DNA of 64,000 nucleotides from Pyricularia pennisetigena (lineage: Eukaryota > Ascomycota > Sordariomycetes > Magnaporthales > Pyriculariaceae), in contig NC_043741.1 in the NCBI RefSeq assembly GCF_004337985.1, forward strand, positions 2,174,269-2,238,268, written 5' to 3'. Shown here in pieces: positions 25,846 through 37,770 of the stretch. Each line of letters starts with the position of its first letter. The stretch's first letter is position 1. The notes under the pieces are model-generated. The model was not told where the DNA came from. It ran no database searches and worked only from the letters and a program-made list of their open reading frames with translations. Position numbers and translations under genes: made by a program.

Positions 25846-25854
25846 CTTTTTTTT
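25807..25854. repeat. Poly(T) tract, 39 nt plus 8 nt
   Basis: T39 at 25807-25845, a single C, then T8, in the gene-poor region. Phe runs in overlapping frames are artefacts of it. Confidence 0.9.
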
Positions 25855-28800
25855 AGTTACCTCGACGAGGGTAGATTCTCGACCAAGTCGGCCCACCCAC
25901 CCACATGTCCGATCATTTCCCATGGTCGATCACTGAGATTAGAAACCAAAACGATATCCCGTGTTCCTGAGGATCCTAATCGCTAATCTCCTGTAGACTT
26001 GTCCTCGTATCGTACAAAGATGTATTTTCGTATCACCAACCTGGGAGGGTTTTTTTTTCATGTCACTACCTTGTTGGACGGGTCCTTACGACGGCGGCGC
26101 TTCGGCGCGCTCCCGTAGATTGTTGCAAGAGGTAACCAAGGAATGCAGTTACCGAAATCGTTCATTTGGTGAGAGACTGAAATTGCAGGCGATGTTGGCA
26201 AGCGAAGCATGTTCAACCGGAAGTGCAGTAATTACAGTAAGTACATTGATTGATTGGTGGTCCACCCACCACCAGTGAGCTATTTTGGGTTAGGTCTTTT
26301 TTTTTTTTTTTCCGACCATTTGGAAAATATTGGTTGCGTTTGCTATCGGTGGAATGCTCACGTACTGGTCAAAGTGCCGCTGTCACGTCCAATAATTAGT
26401 TGTCTTATCAGAGAGTGCGCATCAGGGACTGACAGGCACAGTAAATCAAAGGGCATCTATGTCGACACATAAAGCCAATGCATATGGCCTAGCTAACATT
26501 GTGTGATTACTTGCTCGCCACCACCTTTGTACTGGAGATATTTCCGTATGCAGAATATTCTGTGGGCCCAACAGGATCTCTGCTAGATAACACAAGGTCT
26601 ATTTTTCTTACAACAACAGAAGTGGCGGACGGAAGAAAGAATTGCCACCACCACAGTGACCCTTTATACTTCCGTTGATAATCAGTCTTTTGATCAAATT
26701 ATCAATATACCGTAATCGTCCCAGATGCAAAGTATGTAGTCAAACTCAACATCCCTTACGAGAGGTTACGTAGTATCATCCATCATCATTCAACTTGGTT
26801 TGCCGGGGCACACGGGCTTTGGTCACATCTCATAACGGACGGCTACAACGCTGTCTCACCATGCATACCCCATACGGCAACCGCCCTAGCTGATTTTCTT
26901 CAGTCGGCTTGGGGTGGTCCATGCACTCGGCCCTCTAGACTAGCACCAACTTTCTATCGCTGTAACCGCCCACTCATCTGGGTACAAAATATGTCATTAC
27001 AGTGGTGTCGCGCCAACATGTCACACGCCATAACGAGGCCTAGTGTGCACTGTGCACAGGCATTTCTTTGCCTTCTTCCGCTAAGAGGTTCTGACAGCTA
27101 TCTATCAGTTCAGAAATCCCAATGGTCTGCTGCAACGAGTAGTGTGGGTTGAATTGCAATGTCTCTTGGTATTAGTGAACGCCCAAGCAGGCTTGCACCG
27201 TCCATGTTAGTGCACACAAGGCAACATCATGATCACGGTTTAGTCCACTCAGGTCAGCATCCAAATCCGGGCTGCCAAGATGGGTGAACTTCCGAGTTAG
27301 CCACGAATATAATCTGATCGTTGAGGCTCAACTCGCCCCCCGCATAGCTTGTTGCGTTTAGGCGAGGTACAGAAAACTGGGCATTGGAGCCAGTTCATCT
27401 ATTTACCAACCTACCAAGAAAGCCGTGGGTGTGGCGTTGAGCAGGTGAGATAGTGCATACCTGACCTTTGACGTACTGAGAAACCCACGTTGTGCTCGAT
27501 ACGGGATGCGCAGGCCAAAGAAGGTTCACGCCATGAAGTCGCGCATATATGCCTGGCAAGCCGGTTCAGAGACGAGTGTCTTATGCATTGCATTGCTGGA
27601 TGCAACATCAAAAAGCAGTCAGCCACATACGTAGACCCCAACGGCTTGATGCACATACATAATAGGTCTGGCAACTAACGCGTACGGAATATGCCCGTTC
27701 CCGCATAACGAAGGACTAGCCGTGGTGGATCGAGAAAATTGGCGCTGTAGCTCCAAGACTGCACTCGCCCGTCGCGATACTAAGGAAGGGGTAGACAACG
27801 TGGCAGACCGCCTTCTCGACTTTGAAATCTCGATGGGCGTGAAAGCTAGGCTAGGTTGGGCTGCCTGGCAACGTGTTGGGCGGATATCATATCACGAGAA
27901 GGTTTCAAGGTGCGTCCCGGTTGCAGTGCCGGAAAATAAACACTGGGACCGGGTGGTAACCCGGCAGTGGGGAAAACGGGTGCGGAGCTTGGGAGGTAAC
28001 GTGAACGGGTTGTGTGTGGCTTTGCCTGCTCTGGACTCAATTGACGGGTCTGTTGACCACTGTCTCGTTAGCGAAATTTTATGGAACATTATTATCTCTG
28101 TAACTGATTCAGGTAACCCTCTGTTTGTTGGGGGCTTTTTTTTTTTTTTTTTTTTCCTCTCTCTCGCCACCATATCTATATCTGTAAGTCATATTTGCAC
28201 AACCTGCCAAAGTGGGCATCAATCTAGCCTCCTAGGTCTACAGCTAGTTGCCAGGTTTTAGCTTGCCTGTTACACTGAGTCGTCCTCGCCGAACTGCTTC
28301 GTAACTATCTATAGATAACTACCAGGTGATGTCAGTTATATGCCTTTGATGCTTATTTAGTTACCTAAATTGCGCATAATTTGAGAGATCCAATCGTGGC
28401 TATACGCGTCAGGATGCAATGTTTGTACATCTCAGTGAGGCGGGGTCCGGCCCCAGATGTATGATAACGTTGAATAAACTCTTCTCGCGATAACGATGCA
28501 AATTGGATCCCCACAGAATGAATCGTCCCTTAATACAATGCGGTAATCCGGGCTTTTCACCGGTCTCCAGACCGGGCGCGCGTCGCAAGCTGCATCACCT
28601 CCTCATCCATACTTTGTGGTAATCTTGCAGACCTGGCAATAATTATTATCTTGCAATACCACGTACGTATGTTGCAAGCCGCCTTGCTTCGGCCACAAGG
28701 TTCACGTAATAGGTTGTTTGATGCATTATATCGTGGCAAAAATAAAACAAAATATACATAAAAAATAAAATAAAAATAAAAAAAACCCCCACTCCAGCCA

Positions 28801-30947
28801 GTCCGGTAGGTCAAGTTGCGGCGGTGAAGATGCAGTGCAGCAAAAGGTCCAGACTCTGGGTGTCACTACCTCATTTAGCTTCTTGGCAATTCCTTTCACC
28901 AACTGATGTGGGGGATGGAGACGCGGGGGGACGCAAGCTTTTGCGGTTTGCTCCTGACCGCTTGGGAAGGGATCAGCACCTTGCTTCTGGCAGATAGTTT
29001 GCTCTGATAATGACTTTTTTATTTTATTTTTATTTTTGGATTACAGTTAGTCTTTTGTTCTTTTTTTTTCTTCTTCATCCGGGGTTGCTCTGTCTGGTAC
29101 CGAGTCTAACTGATTTCCAAGCAACCATGGTCCGACTTCGGCGGATACTTCCTTTTACCTTGTAGCCCGGGTCTGTCAGGATTGGATGGCATGTGAGAGG
29201 GGTTTGCTGCAAGTTGAACATCATGGCATGGACAATAACTACTTTGCCTCCCTTTTGTTGCTCTGTTACCTGACCGAAGCAGACCAAACTGCTCCATGGT
29301 TACCTATGCCTGCTATGTTATGATTGACGGTTACAGCCCACACTTGCATCTAGCTTACTGGCATATCCCTAGTCTAGGCCCACTTTGGAACCCGAGGCGA
29401 CTGTTCCGGCCCAGACCGGATCAACCCAAGCTGCATCACTGAGCTATCCTGCGCTGTCTCATTGACCGTTGAGCCCGCTGGCTTGAAGGTTATTCTTACT
29501 CGTGGACCCCGTGAATGATGCAGTGGCAGAGACCAGATTCCAACCAACCACGTGTGCCCACTCGTACGGAGCAGAGGTCGGTCGGGTGTTTCTTGTAAAT
29601 AGGTGCACGCACTAACCAAAGCGTTCCTGTCGGTGAGGGCTGAGCAAAGCTGTGTGGATCGATCCTTGACACATCAAATCCGGTACAACAGTTGCTAATT
29701 TCGCATCGTCTTGGGAACCCATAAAGAAGCAAGGGATGTTTTATCAGTCTGCGTGTGCATCCCTGGCTGTATGTGTATGGAGTAAGTACTGTATGCTTGC
29801 TAGTTTTGAATGGAGGGACGTTGGAGGACGATCCCCGATCGCGGAAGATTCAATAACGTTGAGACTTTCTATCTTTTTCCCTGTGTCTACTGTAGTACTT
29901 ACTGTACTTATTTTCTGATCTTCGGTCGGGTTGGGCCAATTATTTGGTGTGTGAGCACGCGAGGCACGGGTAAGTGGCTTACCGGGCTAGGCTTTTTCGG
30001 GGAGCATGATGATGTCAGGTCACCCAGAATGGAAACAAGGTGGAAAATAATACGGCTGGGCACCAAGCGAGCTCAGCCTGGGAGGACCAAGACAGTGGGG
30101 TGAATGAGGGGGTCAGATCAAAGTCGGATTCAAGTCGAACCACAGTGTAGGTTATTCTTTATGCCATAAGTCATGTGAGCATTTGTCGCGTCGAGATGAA
30201 AGAAATTCAGAGTTAGCTCTCAGTGCCTGCCCTCATACAACACTGTAAAAGTACCAAACTCGATAACGTTATTCTCTGCGAATTCTATTCGACCTTCCTC
30301 AATTTGGCGGATGAAACCCAGCCAGGCGAATCCCACCACCTACCCGACTGACTGACGAAAGGCGTTCTTTGGACCCTGGCCCGGCAGCCCTGGGAAGCGT
30401 CCCGCCCGCTTGTGACCGCCCTGTACCTGTTCCGTCCTGTCTCTTCATAGTGCCTTCCCCACCTCGTAGTCACGAACCACGAGCATGCAACCGGGTTTGT
30501 TTAGCAACCTGCCTCGTCCTAATTCACATTCGAGTCCAACGGGGATCTCCTTTTCTTCTTTCAGCCCGTCATCCTTTTTTTTTTTTTTTGTTTTTTTTGT
30601 TGACTAAAAGCCGGAACCGTCCCCAAAGTCGCCACGCCCAACTACCCAGACCCTACTACGTATACAGAGTCAGACAGGGAAAAAAAAATATTGCTTAGCC
30701 AATCTGCCCTCGTGCTCACCACAACCGGTTCTTTTGTCTTTTTCCCGTTCATACCATATTACCTGGTGCTCTCACTCTTTTAGTAATCACGCTTGTTCCC
30801 ACCAGTCGTTCCGAAGCCCTGCCACAGAAATTCACTTAGATTGCTCTGCGCGATCGGACTAGACCAGTTGCGCAGAGTACCTAGACAAGCAGACACAGCA
30901 GCGGAAACTACACACGAGACACGTGAGCTCTTGCTACTTTCGTAGCC

Positions 30948-32882
30948 ATGGAGGGCGTCAAAGACGGAAAGCGGCGATTTGCCCCCATACCGATAGAAAC
31001 GACGTTCGAGCAGATTCGAAGACCTGGTCCAGTCGGCGAGCTGACGCCGGATCCTTCACCCGAACCCTCTCCGAGATCTCCACAGCATACCGTTACCTTT
31101 GAGACGTCGACACATAATGAATGCCGTAAAGAGAGGAGGCGCTTTGCGCCCCAGCTCATTGATTCGTCCCGACGATCAAGAAGGATGGGAGACATGGGAC
31201 CGGCGACGAGACCTACCGACAAGACCGACATCGTACCCCACCACCACCACATATACTCGGTGCACCGCAGCAAAAAACGCCACCACCGGACCACGGACTT
31301 GTCCAGGAGGGAATCATGCGACGAGGAGACGGCCGAGCACATGTTTGGCTTGGCCAAGAAGGAAATCGAGAAGCGGCTACAGGAGATAGCGCTCTCGGCC
31401 TTTCCCAACAGCAGCGCCAGGATAGGTGGAGCAGAGCATTTCGTCGTTGACGAGGGCTCTGATGAGGATGAGAACGAGCTTGACCCCCGCGGCCGGCCGC
31501 AGTTGAGGCTCTTGGGTACCGACCGCCCCAAGCGAGACTCGACCGACGAGGATATGAACTGGCACGTTAAGGAGGCTCAGAACGCAGCCAATCGCCGGGC
31601 AAGGACTCGGGTTGACACTAAGGATCTGGACCTGATGGAGATGGATAGCCCGCCGCCCGACACCATGTTCCTGACTTCTAGCCGCAAGCAGACACCCAGT
31701 CCGGGCCCGTCACCCTATATGAGGGGTCCTATTGGCGAGACTCACATGCCGCTCGTTAGCCACAGCCCACTGAAGCCCATCGGAGAGGCGCCGGCCCCTT
31801 CACAATCGCCGCCCCCTATTCAGCCCATTGGGGAGTTCCAGATGCCGTATATCCCCTCGGCACCACCAGGCAGGGCGGGCGACATGCCATTCATTCCCGC
31901 AGAGACGGGCTTCCAGCGCCATGGAGGCGGTCGTCCCTTTGGGGCAGGGTTTAGACGAGATCTGCCGTCATCTGAGAGGAATCTCGAACAGCTTCGGATG
32001 CGCAGCCCGCCGATGCTGGGGAAGGATATCACCTTTCGCATGTGTCCCTCGCCCAAGCGCACCAAGATGGAGCCTGATCATCTTTGGGCCAGGATTCCCG
32101 AAGCTTCCAACAGGGACCCCTCGGGAACCAAGGGTCTGTGGCGGGGATACTGCTACACTTCAGAGGCTGAGTCGGGCAAGGCGATCGCCTCGGTGCCACG
32201 TCCCGCCATGATTCAGACCCCAAGCGTAGCGAGCTCGGCATACACGGATCCGTTCTCGGCCGCTTTTGGCACATTTGACACGGTTTCTACGGCGTTGAGC
32301 GAGGAGCCCACCCCCATCGCCTCGCCCAGGGGCACTCAGTCAGCCGGCCCTGCGTCGCTGAAGCTCCCCAAGCCTGCCGCCACGGTACCACCCGCTTCTA
32401 GTAACACGAACAGGCGCAGTGCCGAAGCCAAGGGCATTCACATGCTAGCCGGGCTGGAAGAAAGGCTGCGGAAGGAGAAGGCGGCCGCCGACCTGAATGA
32501 GCAGATTCAGGCCGAGTTTACGGACCAGTTCGTGACGCAGGTATACAACTACCTCAGCCTGGGGTATCCCGCTATGGCGCGTGCGTACGATGAGGAGCTA
32601 TCCAAGATCTCCAGGATCGATGTGCATGAGCTGCAACGCCATGACTCGGAGGTCATGGACTTTATGGTTGATGTTGCCAGCGGGGGTGACGGCAAGAAGA
32701 AGGGCGCCCAGGGTCACATTCGACTGACCGAGGATGACGATACCAAGGAGCAGGATAGGTGTCCGCGGTGGAAGGCCCTCAAGCTGTACATTCACGAGTG
32801 GGCGCGTCAACACCCCGATTTGGATAGTATCAGTCCGCTGGCTTGGGGTGTGAGAGAGAGACGGGGGAGCTGGGGCATCTGA
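30948..32882 (+). CDS. Conserved-looking protein of unknown function (644 aa)
   Basis: Single exon starting MEGVKDGKRRFAPIPIETTF. I cannot name the family. Residues 1-430 are largely disordered and rich in Pro, Ser, Arg and His, with a repeated pattern around PIGE (three copies: GPIGETHMP, KPIGEAPAP and QPIGEFQMP). The motif KRRFAPIPIETTFEQIR is echoed by RRRFAPQLIDSSRRSRR. The C-terminal third looks folded: a helix around GLEERLRKEKAAADLNEQIQ, then FTDQFVTQVYNYLSLGYPAM with ARAYDEELSKISRI, and a final WKALKLYIHEWARQHPDL. Codon usage matches the neighbouring real genes. Nuclear localisation is plausible from the basic patches. The protein may be a regulator, but nothing firmer can be said. 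Confidence 0.8.
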   Translation: MEGVKDGKRRFAPIPIETTFEQIRRPGPVGELTPDPSPEPSPRSPQHTVTFETSTHNECRKERRRFAPQLIDSSRRSRRMGDMGPATRPTDKTDIVPHHHHIYSVHRSKKRHHRTTDLSRRESCDEETAEHMFGLAKKEIEKRLQEIALSAFPNSSARIGGAEHFVVDEGSDEDENELDPRGRPQLRLLGTDRPKRDSTDEDMNWHVKEAQNAANRRARTRVDTKDLDLMEMDSPPPDTMFLTSSRKQTPSPGPSPYMRGPIGETHMPLVSHSPLKPIGEAPAPSQSPPPIQPIGEFQMPYIPSAPPGRAGDMPFIPAETGFQRHGGGRPFGAGFRRDLPSSERNLEQLRMRSPPMLGKDITFRMCPSPKRTKMEPDHLWARIPEASNRDPSGTKGLWRGYCYTSEAESGKAIASVPRPAMIQTPSVASSAYTDPFSAAFGTFDTVSTALSEEPTPIASPRGTQSAGPASLKLPKPAATVPPASSNTNRRSAEAKGIHMLAGLEERLRKEKAAADLNEQIQAEFTDQFVTQVYNYLSLGYPAMARAYDEELSKISRIDVHELQRHDSEVMDFMVDVASGGDGKKKGAQGHIRLTEDDDTKEQDRCPRWKALKLYIHEWARQHPDLDSISPLAWGVRERRGSWGI

Positions 32883-34369
32883 GCGCTTGGATTTGGGTTG
32901 TCAAATACATATATGGTGTTCATTAATGGTGTCTAAAAAATTGACGGGTGTTTCGCTCCTTTATATGGTTTTGGAGTTTTTTTAGTTTATTTTTCCCCCT
33001 TTTCAGAGAAGCATCCTGGATGGCGATTCGGGAGTTGGCGTATGAAGTATAGATTATACCATGATTGCTTATGATCTGCACGATATTGACACCTCTCTGC
33101 TGCATGATACGTCTGGGCCAGTACGATCCAATTGGGCTCAGATACGTGGAGGTTATATTACTTTTGTTGCTAGTATTTTCTGCTTTGTTTGCTTGTTGCT
33201 TTGCTGCTTCCGTTGCGACTTGTCATTTTCTTCTTCGTCTATCGTCGGCGCGTCTCTGTTAGAACTGCTGTTGATGTAGCGAACGTATTTGTGTATATAC
33301 ATAGGGAAAGCGAATAAATCTTTAAATTGTATGTGTTTTTATGCAATCCAGACCCAAAATACCTCTCCACGTAATTGCGCACACAACTATCTATATACGT
33401 CAGGATAGTAACAACGCCCTTGGTGCAGTTAGCAACCAGTCTAGTAGAATATCCCGGCCTTAGCTTGATACTATATACTATCCATCATCGAAGCACTGAC
33501 AAGGCTGCAAAGTGTGATACCCAGACAAGAAGCGACAAGTGGACGCTTCCAGGGACTGAGCTCGGTTTTTATTCGAGGGAGCACAGCTACGAGGTAACAT
33601 ACTTATATAATACTTGTCTAGAAACGCCCTCAGGGGTCAAGTTTCCTAGTCCGTACTTGGTAATACGGGGACGATAAAGCTGTCTCATAAATGGTCCCAA
33701 ACTCCACAGACAGTCAGAATGAAAGGTAGCCAGTTGCCGGTTTGCTTTTGACAAGTGTTGGTGGTCGTTGCCCTTAATTCATCCACCCTGGCGGATCCAC
33801 GCAATTATCTCTAATGGAGATGTATTACTGTATAAAAAAAAATATACATAGACCGCTAGACTCACCATGACGAGTTGAAAGGTGCGTCTGTAATTCTACT
33901 TTTCATGATCTGGATGAGGAAGAAAGCAAACATAGTTCCTGCTTGATAGTGACTCTGAGTTGATGTAGTAAGCAACATGATAGTTTTGGTATTCGGTATC
34001 TTCCTAACGAGATTAGTGTAGTCATGAAGCAGTCAACAAAAAGCAGCCTTCACCAAGGTTTCTGAGTGGAAACGCTAAGCAACGACCAAGAAAACATATG
34101 TGAATAAGGGGTAACGATACCACTAAAGAAAAGTTACTAGTGAAACCGAGAAGCGCGTTTTAAGCGCCATTGAGAAAATAACGGAACCATGCCCGATGAA
34201 GAAGGGAAACAAAACCAGTCAACGTGATTGAGCGAAATAGATATGATTAGTATCAAATCTTGCAATTGATGCCTTGAACCATCTTGTGACTGCATACGAA
34301 AACAGAGAAACAATAACTGTTCTGTATATCAACTCTGCATTTCGGCAGCTCGTCAACAACCAATATCCT
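32883..34369. other. Intergenic region upstream of the tRNA
   Basis: About 1.5 kb of A/T-rich sequence, presumably the 3' end of the preceding transcript followed by spacer. I saw no gene. The 34000-34360 part is more even in composition, but no known RNA fold was recognised. Confidence 0.45.
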
Positions 34370-34474
34370 GGGCGTTTGGTTTAGGGGTATAATATCCGTT
34401 TCGCATTGAGAGAGTCCAGTCATTCAGTGAGTAACGATTACGGAAGGTCGCCGGTTCGATTCCGGCAACGTCCA
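34370..34474 (+). tRNA. tRNA-Ala (anticodon CGC), intron-containing
   Basis: Cloverleaf drawn by hand. The acceptor stem GGGCGTT (34370-34376) pairs with AACGTCC (34467-34473) and includes a G3-U70 wobble, the main alanine identity element. The discriminator is A73 at 34474. The anticodon stem is TCCGT/ACGGA, with loop TT-CGC-A, anticodon at 34402-34404, a 33-nt intron at 34406-34438 after position 37, then T38. The T arm is GCCGG-TTCGATT-CCGGC. The D arm is weak (GTTTAGGGGTATAATA). A T5 run just after the gene fits a Pol III terminator. It decodes GCG. Confidence 0.88.
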
Positions 34475-35111
34475 AGCTTTTTGACTCTTGTTGTTATATG
34501 GGAATGCTTTTCCCAACATTTCTTTTTTTTCTTGCTGAATCTTGTTTATGTTCAGTTAATGGTAATGGTTAATCGGGAGACTGCACTATACTTGATCCGA
34601 CCTCCTAGGCTTGTTATGCATGTTTCGCCCGGATGTGTCATGGCTGCATGGACGTTTCTTATGGACCAAAGTGCGACCTGCATATCCAATGTCGATTGTT
34701 TCTAATATTACTGCGGCTAATGGGCCAACAAGTCTGGTTGTCTTCGCAGCTTTTGGCAATGTGGTTTTAGCCAGCGTCCACAAGTTTAATCCAGTCAGGG
34801 TCACTCAATCGCAAACAAATCATTGAGTGAGGGAGTGGTCAAGCGATTAAGGCTTCATACTACAAATTGAAGGTACGCCCATCCAGTAGGCGACGGCTAA
34901 TTGTTTACCTGGCTAGCTGTACCCACCGATAACGATAAGGATTTTTATTACCTGCCGATGTCGGAAGACGCGGGGGAGGTGGGCGAAATTGACTAACACT
35001 GATTTTGACTGATGCGATTAATGCGACAGTCGCGCGACGATATTAAACTCGCAGACTTGACTGATTCTGCGACTACAAAACACAGAATTTGACCAGCGCG
35101 GAGACTTGACA
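34475..35111. other. Spacer between tRNA and threonine synthase
   Basis: About 640 bp. It holds the Pol III T5 stop at 34478-34482, a possible tRNA-like relic near 34829-34890, and the promoter of threonine synthase. No protein-coding exon is seen. Confidence 0.45.
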
Positions 35112-37322
35112 ATGGAGAACGGTGCTACAACCAACGGGGTGTCGGAAAAGTCGCACTCTCCGTCACAAACCTACCTATCCACAAGAGGAGATGATTATGG
35201 GGTATGAGTCTGCCATGCCAAGTCAACTCAGAGAACACGGAATACTGACAGTCAATTGACTCTCTGCGCCCAACAGCTCTCGTTCGAGACCGTCGTGCTA
35301 AAAGGTCTTGCCGCTGATGGAGGCCTTTTCCTGCCCGAGGAAGTGCCCACAGCGACCGAGTGGGTACGTCGATGCCTACCCCTTGACCCGTTCTCCGTAT
35401 CGAGTGTTCGCAGCTCGCTAATGGCACTCGGATGATAGCAAAGCTGGAAAGACCTGCCCTACACCGAGCTTGCCGTCAAGGTCCTCAGCTTGTACATTTC
35501 CCCCGCGGAGGTACCGACAGAAGACCTCAGGGCGCTTGTCGAGCGCAGCTACTCGACCTTCCGATCCAAGGATGTTGTGCCGCTGGTAAAGCTGGAAGAC
35601 AATCTCCATCTGCTGGAGCTGTTTCACGGGCCCAGCTACTCATTCAAGGACTGTATGTTGTGGAGTCGGAGATTATAAGACGCTATATCGGTCAAAAATT
35701 GGACATGGAGCTGACATATTCTCAAAGGCGCATTGCAATTCCTCGGCAACCTCTTCGAGTACTTTCTGACCCGGAAGAATGAAGGAAAGGAGGGCAAAGG
35801 TATGATTAGATGTTTTCTTGCGCAGACTTGAGTACAAATATTCAGCATCCGAGGAGAGATCTTTCCCATAGCTGACCATCACACAGACAGGCACCACCTC
35901 ACTGTGGTCGGCGCAACAAGTGGTGACGTAAGTTGACTGCTTCACGCCATATACCCTATTACTCACTGACTGTCTTCAAGACCGGATCGGCGGCCATCTA
36001 TGGTCTTCGCAACAAGAAGGATGTTTCCGTCTTCATCCTACACCCCAAAGGGCGTGTAAGCCCCATCCAGGAGGCCCAGATGACCACGGTGCTGGATCAA
36101 AATGTTCACAACCTCGCCGTGACCGGCACGTTTGACGACTGCCAAGATATTGTCAAGGCCATGTTCAACGACCCAGATTCGAATGCGACACTGAAGCTTG
36201 GTGCTGTCAACTCGATCAACTGGTCAAGGATATTGGCCCAGATCGTATACTACTTCCACTCGTACTTTTCTCTGGCCAGGGCGTCACCGGAGACGTTCAA
36301 GGTTGGCGACAAAGTCCGCTTCGTGACACCCACCGGGAACTTTGGTAATATCCTGGCTGGATACTTTGCACAAAAGATGGGGCTGCCTGTTGACAAGTTG
36401 GTTGGTAAGTCGGCATTCTGCTGCCATCTCGCCACTTGAATCTAGTATGCACTAACAAGTAGCTACAATATCCAGTTGCGACAAATGAGTAAGTTATCAT
36501 GACATTTATTTGCAACACAAATTCGGCGCTAACCTCCGTGTTTTTTTCTTTCTTAGGAACGACATTCTTGACAGGTTCTGGAAGACGGGTCGTTACGAAA
36601 AGAAGCCTGCGAGCCCTGAGGAAGCCGCAGGTGGTCTGCCTCAAGACGGCGTAAAGGCTCACGAGGAGGGCTGCAAGGAGACCCTCAGCCCGGCCATGGA
36701 CATCTTGGTGTCAAGTAACTTTGAGCGAACATTGTGGTTTCTTGCCAAGGGTATGATCGCTTTTACTTTCTTCTTTCAGGCAACTCTAACACTTTTGTCA
36801 CATTCAGAGTTCGCTGCCACGGCTGGCCTCAATGACGAGTTCAACAAGAAGCAAGCGGGCCAGGAAGTTGTGGCTTGGTACAAGTCCCTCAAGACTACAG
36901 GAGGCTTCGGTCCAGTCCACCCTGAAATTATGGAAAATGGCCGACGGGTCTTTGAGAGCGAGCGCGTGAGCGACAGCCAGACCCTCGAGATGATCGCAGA
37001 TATGTACAAAGCCACCAAGTACGTTCTCGACCCGCACTCTGCCGTCGGTGTTGCAGGGGCCAAGAGGTCAATGTCGAGGGCTCCGAGCGTCCCGCACATC
37101 TCGCTTTCTACGGCCCACCCGGCCAAATTTTCTGGCGCCGTCGAGCTTGCGCTCAAGGACGAGAAGGACTTTGACTTTACGAAGCAGGTCCTACCAGAGG
37201 ACTTTGTCGGACTGGCAGAGAAGGAAAAGAGGGTGATTGAGGTGTCGGCGAACTGGCAGGAAGTGAGAGAGATTGTCAAGAAGCAGGTCGAGGAAGATTT
37301 GAAGGCCGAAAGTAGTGCATAA
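35112..37322 (+). CDS. THR4: Threonine synthase
   Basis: PLP-dependent lyase converting O-phosphohomoserine and water to threonine and phosphate, the last step of threonine synthesis. It is 549 aa from nine exons: 35112-35201, 35277-35363, 35439-35652, 35728-35799, 35887-35927, 35981-36404, 36476-36488, 36557-36750 and 36808-37322. Motifs: the N-terminal YLSTRGDDYG/LSFETVVLKGLAADGGLF; the PLP lysine in FHGPSYSFKD (about residue 129); the phosphate-binding ATSGD/TGSAA split by intron 5; and FVTPTGNFGN. Exon 7 is only 13 nt and supplies part of VATNEND. The size fits fungal Thr4. It is convergent with the Utp12-domain gene. The start at 35112 is the only ATG in frame before the conserved block. 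Confidence 0.96.
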
Positions 37323-37770
37323 TCACGAGGCGGAGTGCAGTAGAAAATGGTGTCGGATCAGCATCTAGATTTGCTTCCTAGAGACATGCAAACGTTTACT
37401 TATTCTGGACCCTGAATGCATAACTGAGGCTTTGGATGCGGGCGGAGTTCCCCGCAGGGTCTTGAACTGGGGTTGCTCTGTGCATAAGCAGGCGGGTAGC
37501 TGCAAGCATATTTTTGCATGTCGAACAACCGTGTGAGCACGAGTGTATTGGTAGTGGACTGGACCTTTGTTGTCCATGTAAACGTTTTGAGAAAAAAAAA
37601 AAAAAAAAAAAAAAAACGTGCTACCCTGGACAACTGCACATTTCCTGCAAGACTTTATACTAGTTCTACTGCTAGGTCGAAAACACTCAGGCACATTACA
37701 CCTTGTCAACATTTCAAATGCAATGGCTACATGACACCCGTCTAATGCTACAAGCCTTTTTTTGGTCGTC
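37323..37770. other. Convergent spacer with A25 run
   Basis: 448 bp between the 3' ends of threonine synthase (+) and the Utp12-domain gene (-). It includes an uninterrupted A25 at 37592-37616 and otherwise nothing recognisable. Likely shared terminator region. Confidence 0.5.

Larger units (their letters stand above)
23264..30947. other. Gene-poor region of about 7.7 kb
   Basis: The first few hundred bases are the 5' leader and promoter of the 1461-residue gene. Beyond about 23700 I find no frame with recognisable domain content, no exon chain, no rRNA or tRNA, and no transposase or reverse-transcriptase motif. It contains a T39 run, short microsatellites and a pair of inverted A/T-rich segments (28755-28786 and 29014-29038). 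The last kilobase (30000-30947) should include the promoter of the next gene. It could be decayed mobile-element sequence, but no element boundaries are visible. Confidence 0.5.

Noticed and set aside
27722..28261. 179-codon + frame in the gene-poor region
   Set aside because: No ATG at the start, a Phe run from a T tract, and no recognisable features.
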